A stretch of DNA of 5,005 nt from contig USGN01000104.1 of assembly GCA_900554255.1 (NCBI GenBank), positions 1-5,005 of the forward strand, written 5' to 3'. The translations under genes were made by a program, and so were the position numbers. The notes under the pieces were generated by a model. It was given only the letters and a program-made list of their open reading frames with translations. It searched no databases and was not told where the DNA came from. The stretch is from an uncultured Collinsella sp. (lineage in GTDB: Bacteria > Actinomycetota > Coriobacteriia > Coriobacteriales > Coriobacteriaceae). Below are positions 1 through 5,005 of the stretch, in pieces. Each line of letters starts with the position of its first letter. Position 1 is the first letter of the stretch.

Positions 1-238
1 TGCGGGCATTTTGGCTGGCACACTGGCTACCATGCGTGATGAGATGGATCGCTGGGAGCTGCTGTATTCGTATGCCGTTGCGCTTCACAGCTACGCGGGT
101 TTTGCCGCGGCGACGGAGTTTGGCGAGAAGAGCGTTATCGCGACCGATCTTATCGACTTGATCGGTCCTGCCATGGAGCTGGCGGCAAAGGATGCGCTCG
201 AAGATCTGGGAATCATGGACGAAGGGTCGGATGACTAA
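1..238 (+). CDS. nnrD: ADP/ATP-dependent NAD(P)H-hydrate dehydratase, C-terminal part (5' end outside window)
   Basis: This is the last 78 codons of a gene that enters from the left; the frame is open from base 2 to the TAA at 236-238. A TTG at 11 could be read as a start, but the protein homology continues upstream of it, so it is an internal Leu codon. The visible segment begins AGILAGTLA, which matches the helix directly after the GTGD nucleotide/catalytic motif of the YjeF C-terminal (NnrD, ribokinase-like) domain; the GTGD itself would lie just off the window. It continues with the family's closing pattern: an A-x-x-LHSYAG segment (usually LHGLAG), then IATDLIDLIG (usually ASDLIE-L-P). 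The enzyme dehydrates S-NAD(P)HX back to NAD(P)H in the cytoplasm. It may be the second half of a fused epimerase-dehydratase (NnrE-NnrD), which cannot be judged here. The final acidic tail (DEGSDD) is unremarkable. It lies 2 nt before alr, implying co-transcription. Family assignment is from remembered motifs. Confidence 0.82.
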   Translation, partial: AGILAGTLATMRDEMDRWELLYSYAVALHSYAGFAAATEFGEKSVIATDLIDLIGPAMELAAKDALEDLGIMDEGSDD

Positions 239-240
239 TC

Positions 241-1386
241 ATGAATAAAGCCGATTTGACGCGTTGGTCCTGGGTCGAGATCGACCGCGGGGCGCTTCGC
301 CGCAACACGAGGGCCTATAAGAATTTGCTGAATCCGCGCCAGCGCCTATGCTGCGTGGTTAAAGCCGACGCTTATGGTCATGGAGCTGTTGAGTGCGCCA
401 AGATCATGTATTCGGCCGGAGCCGACATGTTTGCCGTGGCGACGGTTAACGAGGGCGTTGAGCTCCGACAGGGCGGGATCACGAAACCCATCCTCATCCT
501 TAGCGAGCCGCCTATCGAAGCCATTCCGACGTTGCTCGAGTTCGATATTATGCCCTCGGTCTATACGTCTGACTTTGCTCTTGCGTATGGCGAATGCGCC
601 GTCGCGGCGGGCAAGGTGGGTAAGTATCATCTCGCCATCGAGACGGGTATGAACCGTATCGGCGTACATTACACGCAGGTGCTCGACTTTGTCCGCGGCA
701 TTAGTTTCCATCGCGGCATTCAGTGCGATGGCGTATTTACACACTTCGCCACTGCCGATGAACCTTCGGGCTGGGACTACAAGCTGCAGTGCCAGCGCTT
801 TACCGAGGCCGTTCAGGCCATTAAGGATGCGGGTTTTGAGTGCGGTATCGTGCACTGCGCCAACACGCCGTCCTCGATGCTCGACCCTTCGATGCATTTT
901 GATATGATTCGCGCCGGCGTTGGCTTGTATGGCATGCAGCCGTGCGAGCTGAGCGGCCACGTGATGCAGCTCGATCCCGTTATGAGCGTCCATGCGCGCG
1001 TGACGCGCGTGGCACACCCTGCGATGGGCGAGGGTGTGGGCTACGGTTTTACCTACCGCGTACCGCGTACGCGCGTTCAGATCTGCACGCTGCCGATCGG
1101 TTATGCCGACGGCCTATCGCGTACGCTTTCCAATCGTATGGACGTGCTGTATCGCGGCGAGCGCGTGCGTCAGGTTGGCAATATCTGCATGGATCAGTTT
1201 ATGGTCGCCATTCAGTCCAACCCGGCACACGAGATTCCCGAGGCCGAGTATGGTGACGAGATGATTATTGTCGGCCGCGATGGCGATGCCGAGATCACTA
1301 TGGACGAGATGGCCCGACTGCGCGGAACGATTAACTACGAGGTCGCCTGCGGCTTTGGCATGCGCCTCGACAAGGTCTACGTGTAG
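241..1386 (+). CDS. alr: Alanine racemase (PLP-dependent)
   Basis: The 381-residue product has the usual length for Alr, a cytoplasmic enzyme that interconverts L- and D-alanine for peptidoglycan. The N-terminal TIM barrel opens with WVEIDRGAL and carries the PLP lysine in VVKADAYGHG (K41). The C-terminal beta domain has the catalytic tyrosine in GVGYGFTY (Y268), the GYADG motif (287-291), the NICMDQF substrate motif (M317, D318), and the family ending GTINYE...R. The substrate-side arginine is R139 in ETGMNRIG. Oddity: position 132, seven residues before that Arg, is Ala, whereas Geobacillus-type enzymes have the carbamylated Lys (K129) in K-x-DTGM-x-R; the following Asp is also Glu (E134). 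The start is the ATG 2 nt after the nnrD stop. The only purine-rich upstream element (GAAGGG, 221-226) is far from it (14 nt), so translation probably depends on coupling to nnrD. All other key residues are present, so it is likely active. Confidence 0.96.
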   Translation: MNKADLTRWSWVEIDRGALRRNTRAYKNLLNPRQRLCCVVKADAYGHGAVECAKIMYSAGADMFAVATVNEGVELRQGGITKPILILSEPPIEAIPTLLEFDIMPSVYTSDFALAYGECAVAAGKVGKYHLAIETGMNRIGVHYTQVLDFVRGISFHRGIQCDGVFTHFATADEPSGWDYKLQCQRFTEAVQAIKDAGFECGIVHCANTPSSMLDPSMHFDMIRAGVGLYGMQPCELSGHVMQLDPVMSVHARVTRVAHPAMGEGVGYGFTYRVPRTRVQICTLPIGYADGLSRTLSNRMDVLYRGERVRQVGNICMDQFMVAIQSNPAHEIPEAEYGDEMIIVGRDGDAEITMDEMARLRGTINYEVACGFGMRLDKVYV

Positions 1387-1389
1387 GAG
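1385..1389 (+). promoter_or_regulatory. Ribosome binding site of the uracil-DNA glycosylase gene, overlapping the alr stop
   Basis: AGGAG sits 5 nt before the ATG at 1395, and its first two bases are the last two of the alr TAG stop (1384-1386). This supports the ATG at 1395 over the in-frame ATG at 1404, and implies that ribosomes ending alr are well placed to start the next gene. Confidence 0.75.
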
Positions 1390-1394
1390 TCGCC

Positions 1395-2015
1395 ATGGGC
1401 GTCATGCACATCCCCGGCCATACCCATCAGGCGCCACGTGAGGTCGCACTCGAGGAGATTGAGGCTGTTCTGGGCGATTGTCACCTCTGCCAGCTCTACC
1501 AGTCGCGCCACAATATCGTGTTTGGTGTGGGAAACCCCCGCGCCCGCGTCATGTTTATTGGTGAAGCACCGGGTCGTAACGAGGATTTGCAGGGCGAACC
1601 CTTTGTGGGTGCGGCGGGTGAAGACCTCAACGGCATTTTGTCCCTGGCAGGTCTTAAGCGCGAGGATGTCTATATCGCCAACGTGCTTAAGTGTCGCCCG
1701 CCGGGAAACCGCAATCCGCGCCCCGAGGAAGTGCTGGCTTGCTCACCGTTTTTGCGCGAGCAGATTCGAAGCATCTGGCCCGATATCATCGTGACGCTCG
1801 GCAACCCCGCAACGCACTTTGTGCTCAAGACCGAGATTGGCATTACCAAGCTGCGCGGCAGGTTCCATCAGATGGGGCACTTTGTGGTGATGCCGACGTT
1901 TCATCCTGCGGCGGCGCTGCGCAATCCGGCGTGGCAGGAGTTGCTGGAGGAAGACTTTAAGATGCTGGGCGACTATCTGGAGCGGCATCCCGCGCCAGAG
2001 GGTGCCTCGGAATAA
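1395..2015 (+). CDS. Family 4 (Fe-S) uracil-DNA glycosylase
   Basis: The 206-residue product excises uracil from DNA, starting base-excision repair of deaminated cytosine or misincorporated dUMP. Motif A is GEAPG (56-60), continuing as ED-x2-GEPFVGAAG (63-75), the hallmark of family 4 UDGs. Four cysteines are spaced as expected for the [4Fe-4S] cluster: C29 and C32 (C-x2-C), C100 in NVLKCRPPGNRNP, and C116. The second active-site motif is FHPAAALRNP with H170. The family 5 and UdgX variants are less likely: the motif A sequence is family 4-like, and no UdgX KRRIH-type insertion is seen after PFVGAAG. Length is within the family norm (about 190-230). The first 15 residues are His-rich and look like a nonconserved leader; an internal ATG at 1404 is possible, but the AGGAG at 1385-1389 favours 1395. 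It sits 8 nt after alr and 12 nt before tsaE, so it is part of the same operon although functionally unrelated to either. Confidence 0.94.
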   Translation: MGVMHIPGHTHQAPREVALEEIEAVLGDCHLCQLYQSRHNIVFGVGNPRARVMFIGEAPGRNEDLQGEPFVGAAGEDLNGILSLAGLKREDVYIANVLKCRPPGNRNPRPEEVLACSPFLREQIRSIWPDIIVTLGNPATHFVLKTEIGITKLRGRFHQMGHFVVMPTFHPAAALRNPAWQELLEEDFKMLGDYLERHPAPEGASE

Positions 2016-2022
2016 TAAGGAG
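2016..2022 (+). promoter_or_regulatory. Ribosome binding site of tsaE
   Basis: TAAGGAG, the best Shine-Dalgarno match in the window, lies 5 nt before the ATG at 2028 and directly follows the TAA stop (2013-2015) of the glycosylase. It fixes the tsaE start and suggests relatively strong independent initiation there. Confidence 0.8.
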
Positions 2023-2027
2023 CATAT

Positions 2028-2534
2028 ATGTCCCTGGAGCGCCTGGGGGTAGGTATTTATAAAACGGCTTGCTCTGCAGATACGGAGTATTTTGGCGAGT
2101 TGGTTGCGCCGTGCCTGGAAGATGGTGATGTGCTGATCTTGACCGGCGGCCTCGGGGTGGGCAAAACCCACTTTACCAAGGGCGTTTCGCGTGGTCTGGG
2201 CGACGGTCATATGGTCACGAGCCCCACATTTGCACTCATGGCTGTTCATGACCAGGGGCGTATTCCTCTGTTCCACTTTGACCTGTACCGTCTGGAGCAT
2301 GCTTACGAGCTCGAGGATACGGGCATTTTCGATGTACTGGGCTATGAGGGTGCCTGTCTGTTGGAGTGGGGCGAACAGTTCCAGGACGAACTGACAGACG
2401 AGTATCTTTCGGTAACGCTTAAGCGTGATGAGAACGATAGCGACGTGCGAATGATAACGCTCGAGGCGCACGGCGAGCGCGCAGCGAAGCTTTCCGATTT
2501 GATTGATAAGGCTGTACAAGATGAGCTTGCATAA
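2028..2534 (+). CDS. tsaE: tRNA threonylcarbamoyladenosine biosynthesis ATPase TsaE
   Basis: The 168-residue protein is a small P-loop ATPase that binds the TsaB-TsaD heterodimer and drives turnover of t6A37 formation on ANN-decoding tRNAs. The Walker A is GGLGVGKTH (40-48, with K46 and T47). It is followed by the switch-like SPTFAL (65-70), the family signature HFDLYRL (83-89, with D85) and the LLEWGEQF motif (E113, W114). These match the E. coli TsaE landmarks in order and spacing. The residue after the first P-loop glycine is Gly (G41) where the family usually has Asp or Glu (G[DE]LGAGKT); the catalytic Lys and Thr are kept. The C-terminal 50 residues are charged and poorly conserved, as usual. 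Its last 14 nt overlap the start of the downstream TsaB-RimI-TsaD gene, so the complex partners are translationally linked. The start is fixed by a strong TAAGGAG. Confidence 0.96.
   Translation: MSLERLGVGIYKTACSADTEYFGELVAPCLEDGDVLILTGGLGVGKTHFTKGVSRGLGDGHMVTSPTFALMAVHDQGRIPLFHFDLYRLEHAYELEDTGIFDVLGYEGACLLEWGEQFQDELTDEYLSVTLKRDENDSDVRMITLEAHGERAAKLSDLIDKAVQDELA
2508..2511 (+). promoter_or_regulatory. Ribosome binding site that selects ATG 2521 for the tsaB-rimI-tsaD gene
   Basis: AAGG lies inside the end of tsaE, 9 nt before the ATG at 2521. The frame is open a little further upstream with a possible TTG at 2503, but that would add six residues (ending LYK) not expected before the TsaB first strand and has no well-placed ribosome site. 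The ATG is preferred, giving 794 residues. Confidence 0.6.
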
Positions 2535-3216
2535 CGATTACGCGCTGGTGGTAGCGCTCGATACTTCGACCGATATGCTTGCCTGCGCGGCAAGCTGGAT
2601 TGATGGGCAGACGGGCGAGGCGAAGCTGGCGAGTGGCGACCATATGTGCCGTCGCCATGCCAATGTGGAGCTCGTGAATACCGTTGACAGCGTGCTTGCT
2701 CAGGCTGGCATGGACCGTGCCGACGTGGGCAGTTACGTTGTCGGTCGCGGTCCGGGTTCGTTTACCGGCGTGCGTATCGGCATTTCCACCGCCAAGGGCT
2801 TGGCGCGCGGTGCCAACGTGCCGCTGTTGGGTGTGTCGACACTCGATGCCTGCGCCTGGACGGCATGGAAGGCTGGCGTGCGTGGCAAGCTCGGTATCTT
2901 GGCCGATGCTATGCGCGGTGAGGTATATCCGGCGCTGTATATGCTGGTCGATGAGGGTCCCGAGCGTCAATTTGAGCGCGAACACGTGGCCAAGGCCGCC
3001 GTGGCGCTCGATGAGTGGCGCCAAGCAGCGGACTGGGACCAGGTTCAGCTGACCGGTGACGGTCTCGTGCGCTATGGCAAGCTGCTGGGTGAGGACGAGA
3101 CCGCCCGCTGCGTGGAGCGCGACCTGTGGTGGCCTTCGGGCGAGGGCCTCCTCCTTGCGCATGCCGCGGGTGACGGCGACCCGGCCCGCGTCCTACCGAT
3201 CTATACACGCCTTTCT
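2521..3216 (+). other. tsaB: TsaB domain of the fusion (residues 1-232)
   Basis: ASKHA-fold, catalytically inactive paralogue of TsaD that dimerises with it. The first strand carries ALDTST (12-17). The family signature GRGPGSFTGVRIG (75-87) runs on into ISTAKGLA (88-95), then DAMRGEVY (129-136; usually DARRGEVY). The closing PIYTR (226-230) is the standard C-terminal PxYxR element of TsaB. Length matches standalone TsaB (E. coli 231 residues), so this domain is complete. Confidence 0.94.
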
Positions 3217-4905
3217 GACGCCGAGGAAAACGAGCGCAAACGCCTCGGTCTTGCCGAGAGCGCGCAGAGCGAAATTACGGGCGTTGCCGATGAGCTCGCC
3301 GGTCGCCATCTGCAATTCCGCCCCATGGGTGCGGCGGACGCCGAGGGCGCAAGTGCGCTGGAGGCCGCCTGCTTTGAAGGCGCTGGACACGAGGCGTGGA
3401 CGCCGGGCATGTTTCTATCCGAGCTGGGCGAGGATGTTGCGGCGCCGCGCAGCTGGTGGGTGGCGCACGACGACGGTCGGCTGCTGGGCCTTGCCGGCGG
3501 CATGGTCGTAGACGGTGACGTGCAGATTCTGGATGTTGCCGTCGACCCGAAGCATCGCCGCGGGGGTATTGCCCGCAAGCTGCTGTCGCACGTGAGCTAT
3601 GATGCCCAGATGCTCGGCTGCACCACGGCTTCGCTCGAGGTCGAGGACGGTAACGAGGGAGCGATCGCGCTTTATAACGCTCTGGGCTTTACCGAGGCTG
3701 GCCGTCGCCGCGGTTACTACGGTGTTGGCAAAGATGCCATCGTCATGACGGCGCCGCTGCCCTTGGTGCTCCCGGTCGACAACGCTTCGCCCGAGCCGAC
3801 GGCGGCTGAGCAGCGTGTATGGCCGCTACCTGCACCCGAGCGCACCGTTGAGGAGCGCGCCGAAATTGAGCGTCGCCGCCTGGTGCTTGCCATCGAGAGT
3901 TCGTGCGATGAGACGGCTGTGGCGATTATCGATGCGGACGGTAATATGCTGGCCAATCAGGTTTCGACGCAGATCGATTTTCATGCCCGTTTTGGCGGCG
4001 TAGTGCCCGAGATCGCTTCGCGCAAGCACGTTGAGGTTATCGTGAGCGTCGTGGACGCGGCGCTCGAGGATGCCGCGGCATCGCTTGGTCTTGAGGGTGG
4101 AGCCATTGCCCCCAGCGAGCTTGCCGCCGTGGGCGTGACACAGGGTCCGGGCCTGGTGGGCGCTCTCGTGGTGGGCGTTGCCTTTGCCAAAGGCTTTGCC
4201 TACGCTGCCGGTAAGCCGCTCGTATGCGTCAACCATCTGGAGGGGCACCTGTTTGCCAACTTGCTGGCGCAGCCCGACCTCAAGCCGCCGTTCATCTTCA
4301 CGCTTGTCTCGGGCGGGCACACCATGCTCGTGCACGTAAAGGCATGGGGCGACTACGAGGTGCTCGGTGAGACGCTCGACGACGCCGTGGGCGAGGCCTT
4401 CGACAAGGTGGCCAAGGCGTTGGGCCTGGGCTATCCCGGTGGCCCCATCATTTCCAAGCTGGCCGAGACGGGCAATCCCCGCGCGATCGATTTCCCCCGT
4501 GCGCTTAACAGCAGGGGAGACTATCGTTTCTCGCTTTCGGGTCTTAAAACGGCCGTGACGCTCTACATCGAGCAGGAGACCAAGGCCGGGCGCACGATTC
4601 ACCTGCCCGATCTGGCGGCTTCGTTTGAGGCGGCTGTCTTTGACGTGCAGTACAAGAAGGCCAAAAACGCATTGCACGCTACCGGATGTAAGGAATACTG
4701 CATCGGCGGCGGCGTCTCGGCTAATCCGCATCTGCGCGAGATGATGATCAAGAAGCTTGGGCGTCAGGGGATTCGCGTAACGGTGCCGCCCTTGTCTGCC
4801 TGTACCGATAACGCAGCCATGATCGCGGAGGTCGCCCGCCGTAAATTCGACCGAGGTGAAATCTCGCCGTTCGACGTCGACGCCGATCCGAACATGACGC
4901 TGTAG
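2521..4905 (+). CDS. TsaB-RimI-TsaD triple fusion (t6A37 tRNA modification plus S18 N-acetyltransferase)
   Basis: One uninterrupted 794-residue frame contains three complete proteins in the order in which their genes usually stand: TsaB (about 1-232), RimI (about 264-413) and TsaD (about 454-794). TsaB and TsaD together with TsaE transfer threonylcarbamoyl from TC-AMP to N6 of A37 in ANN-decoding tRNAs. RimI acetylates the N-terminal Ala of ribosomal protein S18. All diagnostic motifs of each part are present (see the three domain entries), so none looks degenerate. The joins are a 31-residue charged linker (233-263, Glu/Arg/Ala-rich) and a 40-residue linker (414-453, Pro/Ala/Glu-rich, ending in a probable charged helix with EERAEIERRR). 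No stop or frameshift lies at either junction, so fusion by sequencing error is unlikely. No good in-frame start with a ribosome site was found at the second junction. The gene overlaps tsaE by 14 nt and is the last before a terminator-like hairpin. Cytoplasmic; no signal peptide or membrane segment. Confidence 0.95.
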   Translation: MSLHNDYALVVALDTSTDMLACAASWIDGQTGEAKLASGDHMCRRHANVELVNTVDSVLAQAGMDRADVGSYVVGRGPGSFTGVRIGISTAKGLARGANVPLLGVSTLDACAWTAWKAGVRGKLGILADAMRGEVYPALYMLVDEGPERQFEREHVAKAAVALDEWRQAADWDQVQLTGDGLVRYGKLLGEDETARCVERDLWWPSGEGLLLAHAAGDGDPARVLPIYTRLSDAEENERKRLGLAESAQSEITGVADELAGRHLQFRPMGAADAEGASALEAACFEGAGHEAWTPGMFLSELGEDVAAPRSWWVAHDDGRLLGLAGGMVVDGDVQILDVAVDPKHRRGGIARKLLSHVSYDAQMLGCTTASLEVEDGNEGAIALYNALGFTEAGRRRGYYGVGKDAIVMTAPLPLVLPVDNASPEPTAAEQRVWPLPAPERTVEERAEIERRRLVLAIESSCDETAVAIIDADGNMLANQVSTQIDFHARFGGVVPEIASRKHVEVIVSVVDAALEDAAASLGLEGGAIAPSELAAVGVTQGPGLVGALVVGVAFAKGFAYAAGKPLVCVNHLEGHLFANLLAQPDLKPPFIFTLVSGGHTMLVHVKAWGDYEVLGETLDDAVGEAFDKVAKALGLGYPGGPIISKLAETGNPRAIDFPRALNSRGDYRFSLSGLKTAVTLYIEQETKAGRTIHLPDLAASFEAAVFDVQYKKAKNALHATGCKEYCIGGGVSANPHLREMMIKKLGRQGIRVTVPPLSACTDNAAMIAEVARRKFDRGEISPFDVDADPNMTL
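3310..3759 (+). other. rimI: RimI GNAT acetyltransferase domain of the fusion (residues 264-413)
   Basis: GNAT fold beginning LQFRPM (264-269) and ending IVMTAPL (to 413). Strand 4 and the acetyl-CoA loop are seen as ILDVAVDPKHRRGGIARKLL, with the R-x-x-G-x-A pyrophosphate motif at R346-A351. The RimI signature follows: LEVEDGNEGAIALYNALGF (372-390), then RRRGYY. E373 and Y385 are 12 residues apart, the same spacing as the proposed general base and acid E103 and Y115 of Salmonella RimI. The usual Ser-Asn of the signature is Gly-Asn here (377-378). Length is that of standalone RimI (about 148). Substrate S18 is inferred from the family, not shown by the sequence. Confidence 0.92.
3880..4902 (+). 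other. tsaD: TsaD catalytic domain of the fusion (residues 454-794)
   Basis: The domain starts LVLAIESSCDETAVA (454-468), normally the very N-terminus of TsaD. It continues FGGVVPEIASRKH (491-503), TQGPGLVG (540-547), the metal-binding NHLEGH with H572 and H576, VSGGHT (596-601), the GEAFDKVAKALGLGYPGGP block (624-642), FSLSGLKTAV (670-679), IGGGVSAN (728-735) and CTDNAAM (761-767), whose D763 corresponds to the third metal ligand (D300 in E. coli). At 341 residues it matches standalone TsaD (E. coli 337). All catalytic and ATP/TC-AMP-binding motifs are intact. Confidence 0.96.
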
Positions 4906-4916
4906 CTGGTACGGCG

Positions 4917-4938
4917 CGGTCCCCGGACGGAGGGGCCG
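4917..4938 (+). other. GC-rich hairpin just after the stop codon, function unclear
   Basis: CGG and CCCC (4917-4919 and 4921-4924, with T4920 bulged) pair with GGGG and CCG (4932-4935 and 4936-4938), leaving a 7-nt loop. It begins 11 nt after the TAG of the fusion gene. No T-run follows (the next bases are GATATAAGG), so it is not a classical intrinsic terminator. It could protect the mRNA 3' end or be chance pairing in GC-rich DNA. Confidence 0.35.
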
Positions 4939-4967
4939 GATATAAGGTTTCCTGCTCTACAGTCCTG

Positions 4968-5004
4968 CGCAAGACGAAGGCCACATTAAGTGGCCTTCTT
5001 TGCG
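4968..5004 (+). terminator. Probable intrinsic terminator closing the operon
   Basis: A perfect 9-bp stem, GAAGGCCAC (4976-4984) with GTGGCCTTC (4990-4998), encloses the 5-nt loop ATTAA and is followed by TTT (4999-5001). A lower stem, CGCAA (4968-4972) with TTGCG (5000-5004), extends it across a small internal loop. It lies about 70 nt after the last stop codon, in the only noncoding stretch in the window. The T-tract is short and broken by GCG, so efficiency is uncertain; the A-rich left flank would also allow partial function for transcription from the right. The window ends here, so further T residues cannot be checked beyond 5005. Confidence 0.7.
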
Positions 5005-5005
5005 T

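Noticed and set aside
11..238. A complete small gene starting at TTG 11
   Set aside because: The frame is open to the window edge, and the three residues before the TTG continue the NnrD helix pattern, so this is the tail of a longer gene.
995..1011. Direct repeat CGCGCGTG twice, one base apart, with similar GCG/TAC-rich repeats at 1053-1076
   Set aside because: It falls inside conserved alr coding sequence and is explained by Arg-Val codons in GC-rich DNA; there are no further copies or spacers of a repeat array.
346..1017. Minus-strand open frame (223 codons) opposite alr
   Set aside because: It is a shadow of the conserved alr coding frame; no ribosome site or protein motif supports it.
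1743..3162. Two overlapping minus-strand open frames (258 and 247 codons) opposite the glycosylase, tsaE and TsaB
   Set aside because: They are antisense to three solid genes, cross gene boundaries, and encode His/Arg/Ala-rich sequence of the kind produced by reverse reading of biased codons.
3850..3870. Shine-Dalgarno-like GAGGAG in the linker before TsaD, possibly allowing a separate TsaD product
   Set aside because: The bases are simply two Glu codons. The only in-frame codon at suitable spacing is ATT (3865), a very rare start; the TTG at 3866 is out of frame, and the in-frame CTG/GTG at 3880-3885 is too far away.
3826..4731. Long minus-strand open frame (301 codons) opposite the TsaD domain
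   Set aside because: It lies wholly antisense to a well-conserved TsaD domain, its translation shows no recognisable motif, and long antisense frames are common opposite GC-rich, codon-biased genes.
4938..4950. TATAAGG-like sequence as a possible -10 promoter element for a downstream gene
   Set aside because: No convincing -35 element at proper spacing is visible, and a terminator-like hairpin follows within 40 nt with no start codon in view.

Overview
The window is a tightly packed, single-direction (+) stretch of housekeeping genes, GC-rich (about 60% by eye), with almost no intergenic DNA until the 3' end. Gene content, order and codon use suggest a high-GC Gram-positive. The closest match from memory is the Coriobacteriia (Collinsella/Olsenella-like), but this is inference and no marker in the window proves it.

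Layout: (1) 1-238, the C-terminal end of an NAD(P)H-hydrate dehydratase (nnrD, possibly the second half of a fused nnrE-nnrD), cut by the window edge. (2) 241-1386, alanine racemase (alr), 2 nt after nnrD. (3) 1395-2015, a family 4 iron-sulfur uracil-DNA glycosylase, 8 nt after alr with its Shine-Dalgarno overlapping the alr stop codon. (4) 2028-2534, tsaE, the ATPase of the tRNA t6A37 machinery, 12 nt after the glycosylase. (5) 2521-4905, a 794-residue protein overlapping the end of tsaE by 14 nt. It carries three normally separate proteins in one frame: TsaB, the acetyltransferase RimI, and TsaD. (6) 4906-5005, a noncoding tail with two hairpins; the last looks like a transcription terminator that closes the operon.

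How the genes work together: TsaE, TsaB and TsaD form the bacterial complex that transfers the threonylcarbamoyl group from threonylcarbamoyl-AMP to A37 of ANN-decoding tRNAs. TsaC/TsaC2, which makes that intermediate, is not in the window and must be elsewhere. RimI acetylates the N-terminal alanine of ribosomal protein S18 and is classically encoded between tsaB and tsaD. Here that gene order has become one polypeptide. Alr (D-alanine for peptidoglycan), the glycosylase (removal of uracil from deaminated DNA) and NnrD (repair of hydrated NAD(P)H) are unrelated maintenance functions that appear to be co-transcribed. The promoter is not visible and should lie upstream of the window.

No mobile element, CRISPR array, tRNA, rRNA or clearly unknown gene was found. 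The most notable feature is the TsaB-RimI-TsaD triple fusion, followed by the alanine racemase having Ala where the classic active-site (carbamylated) Lys is expected.
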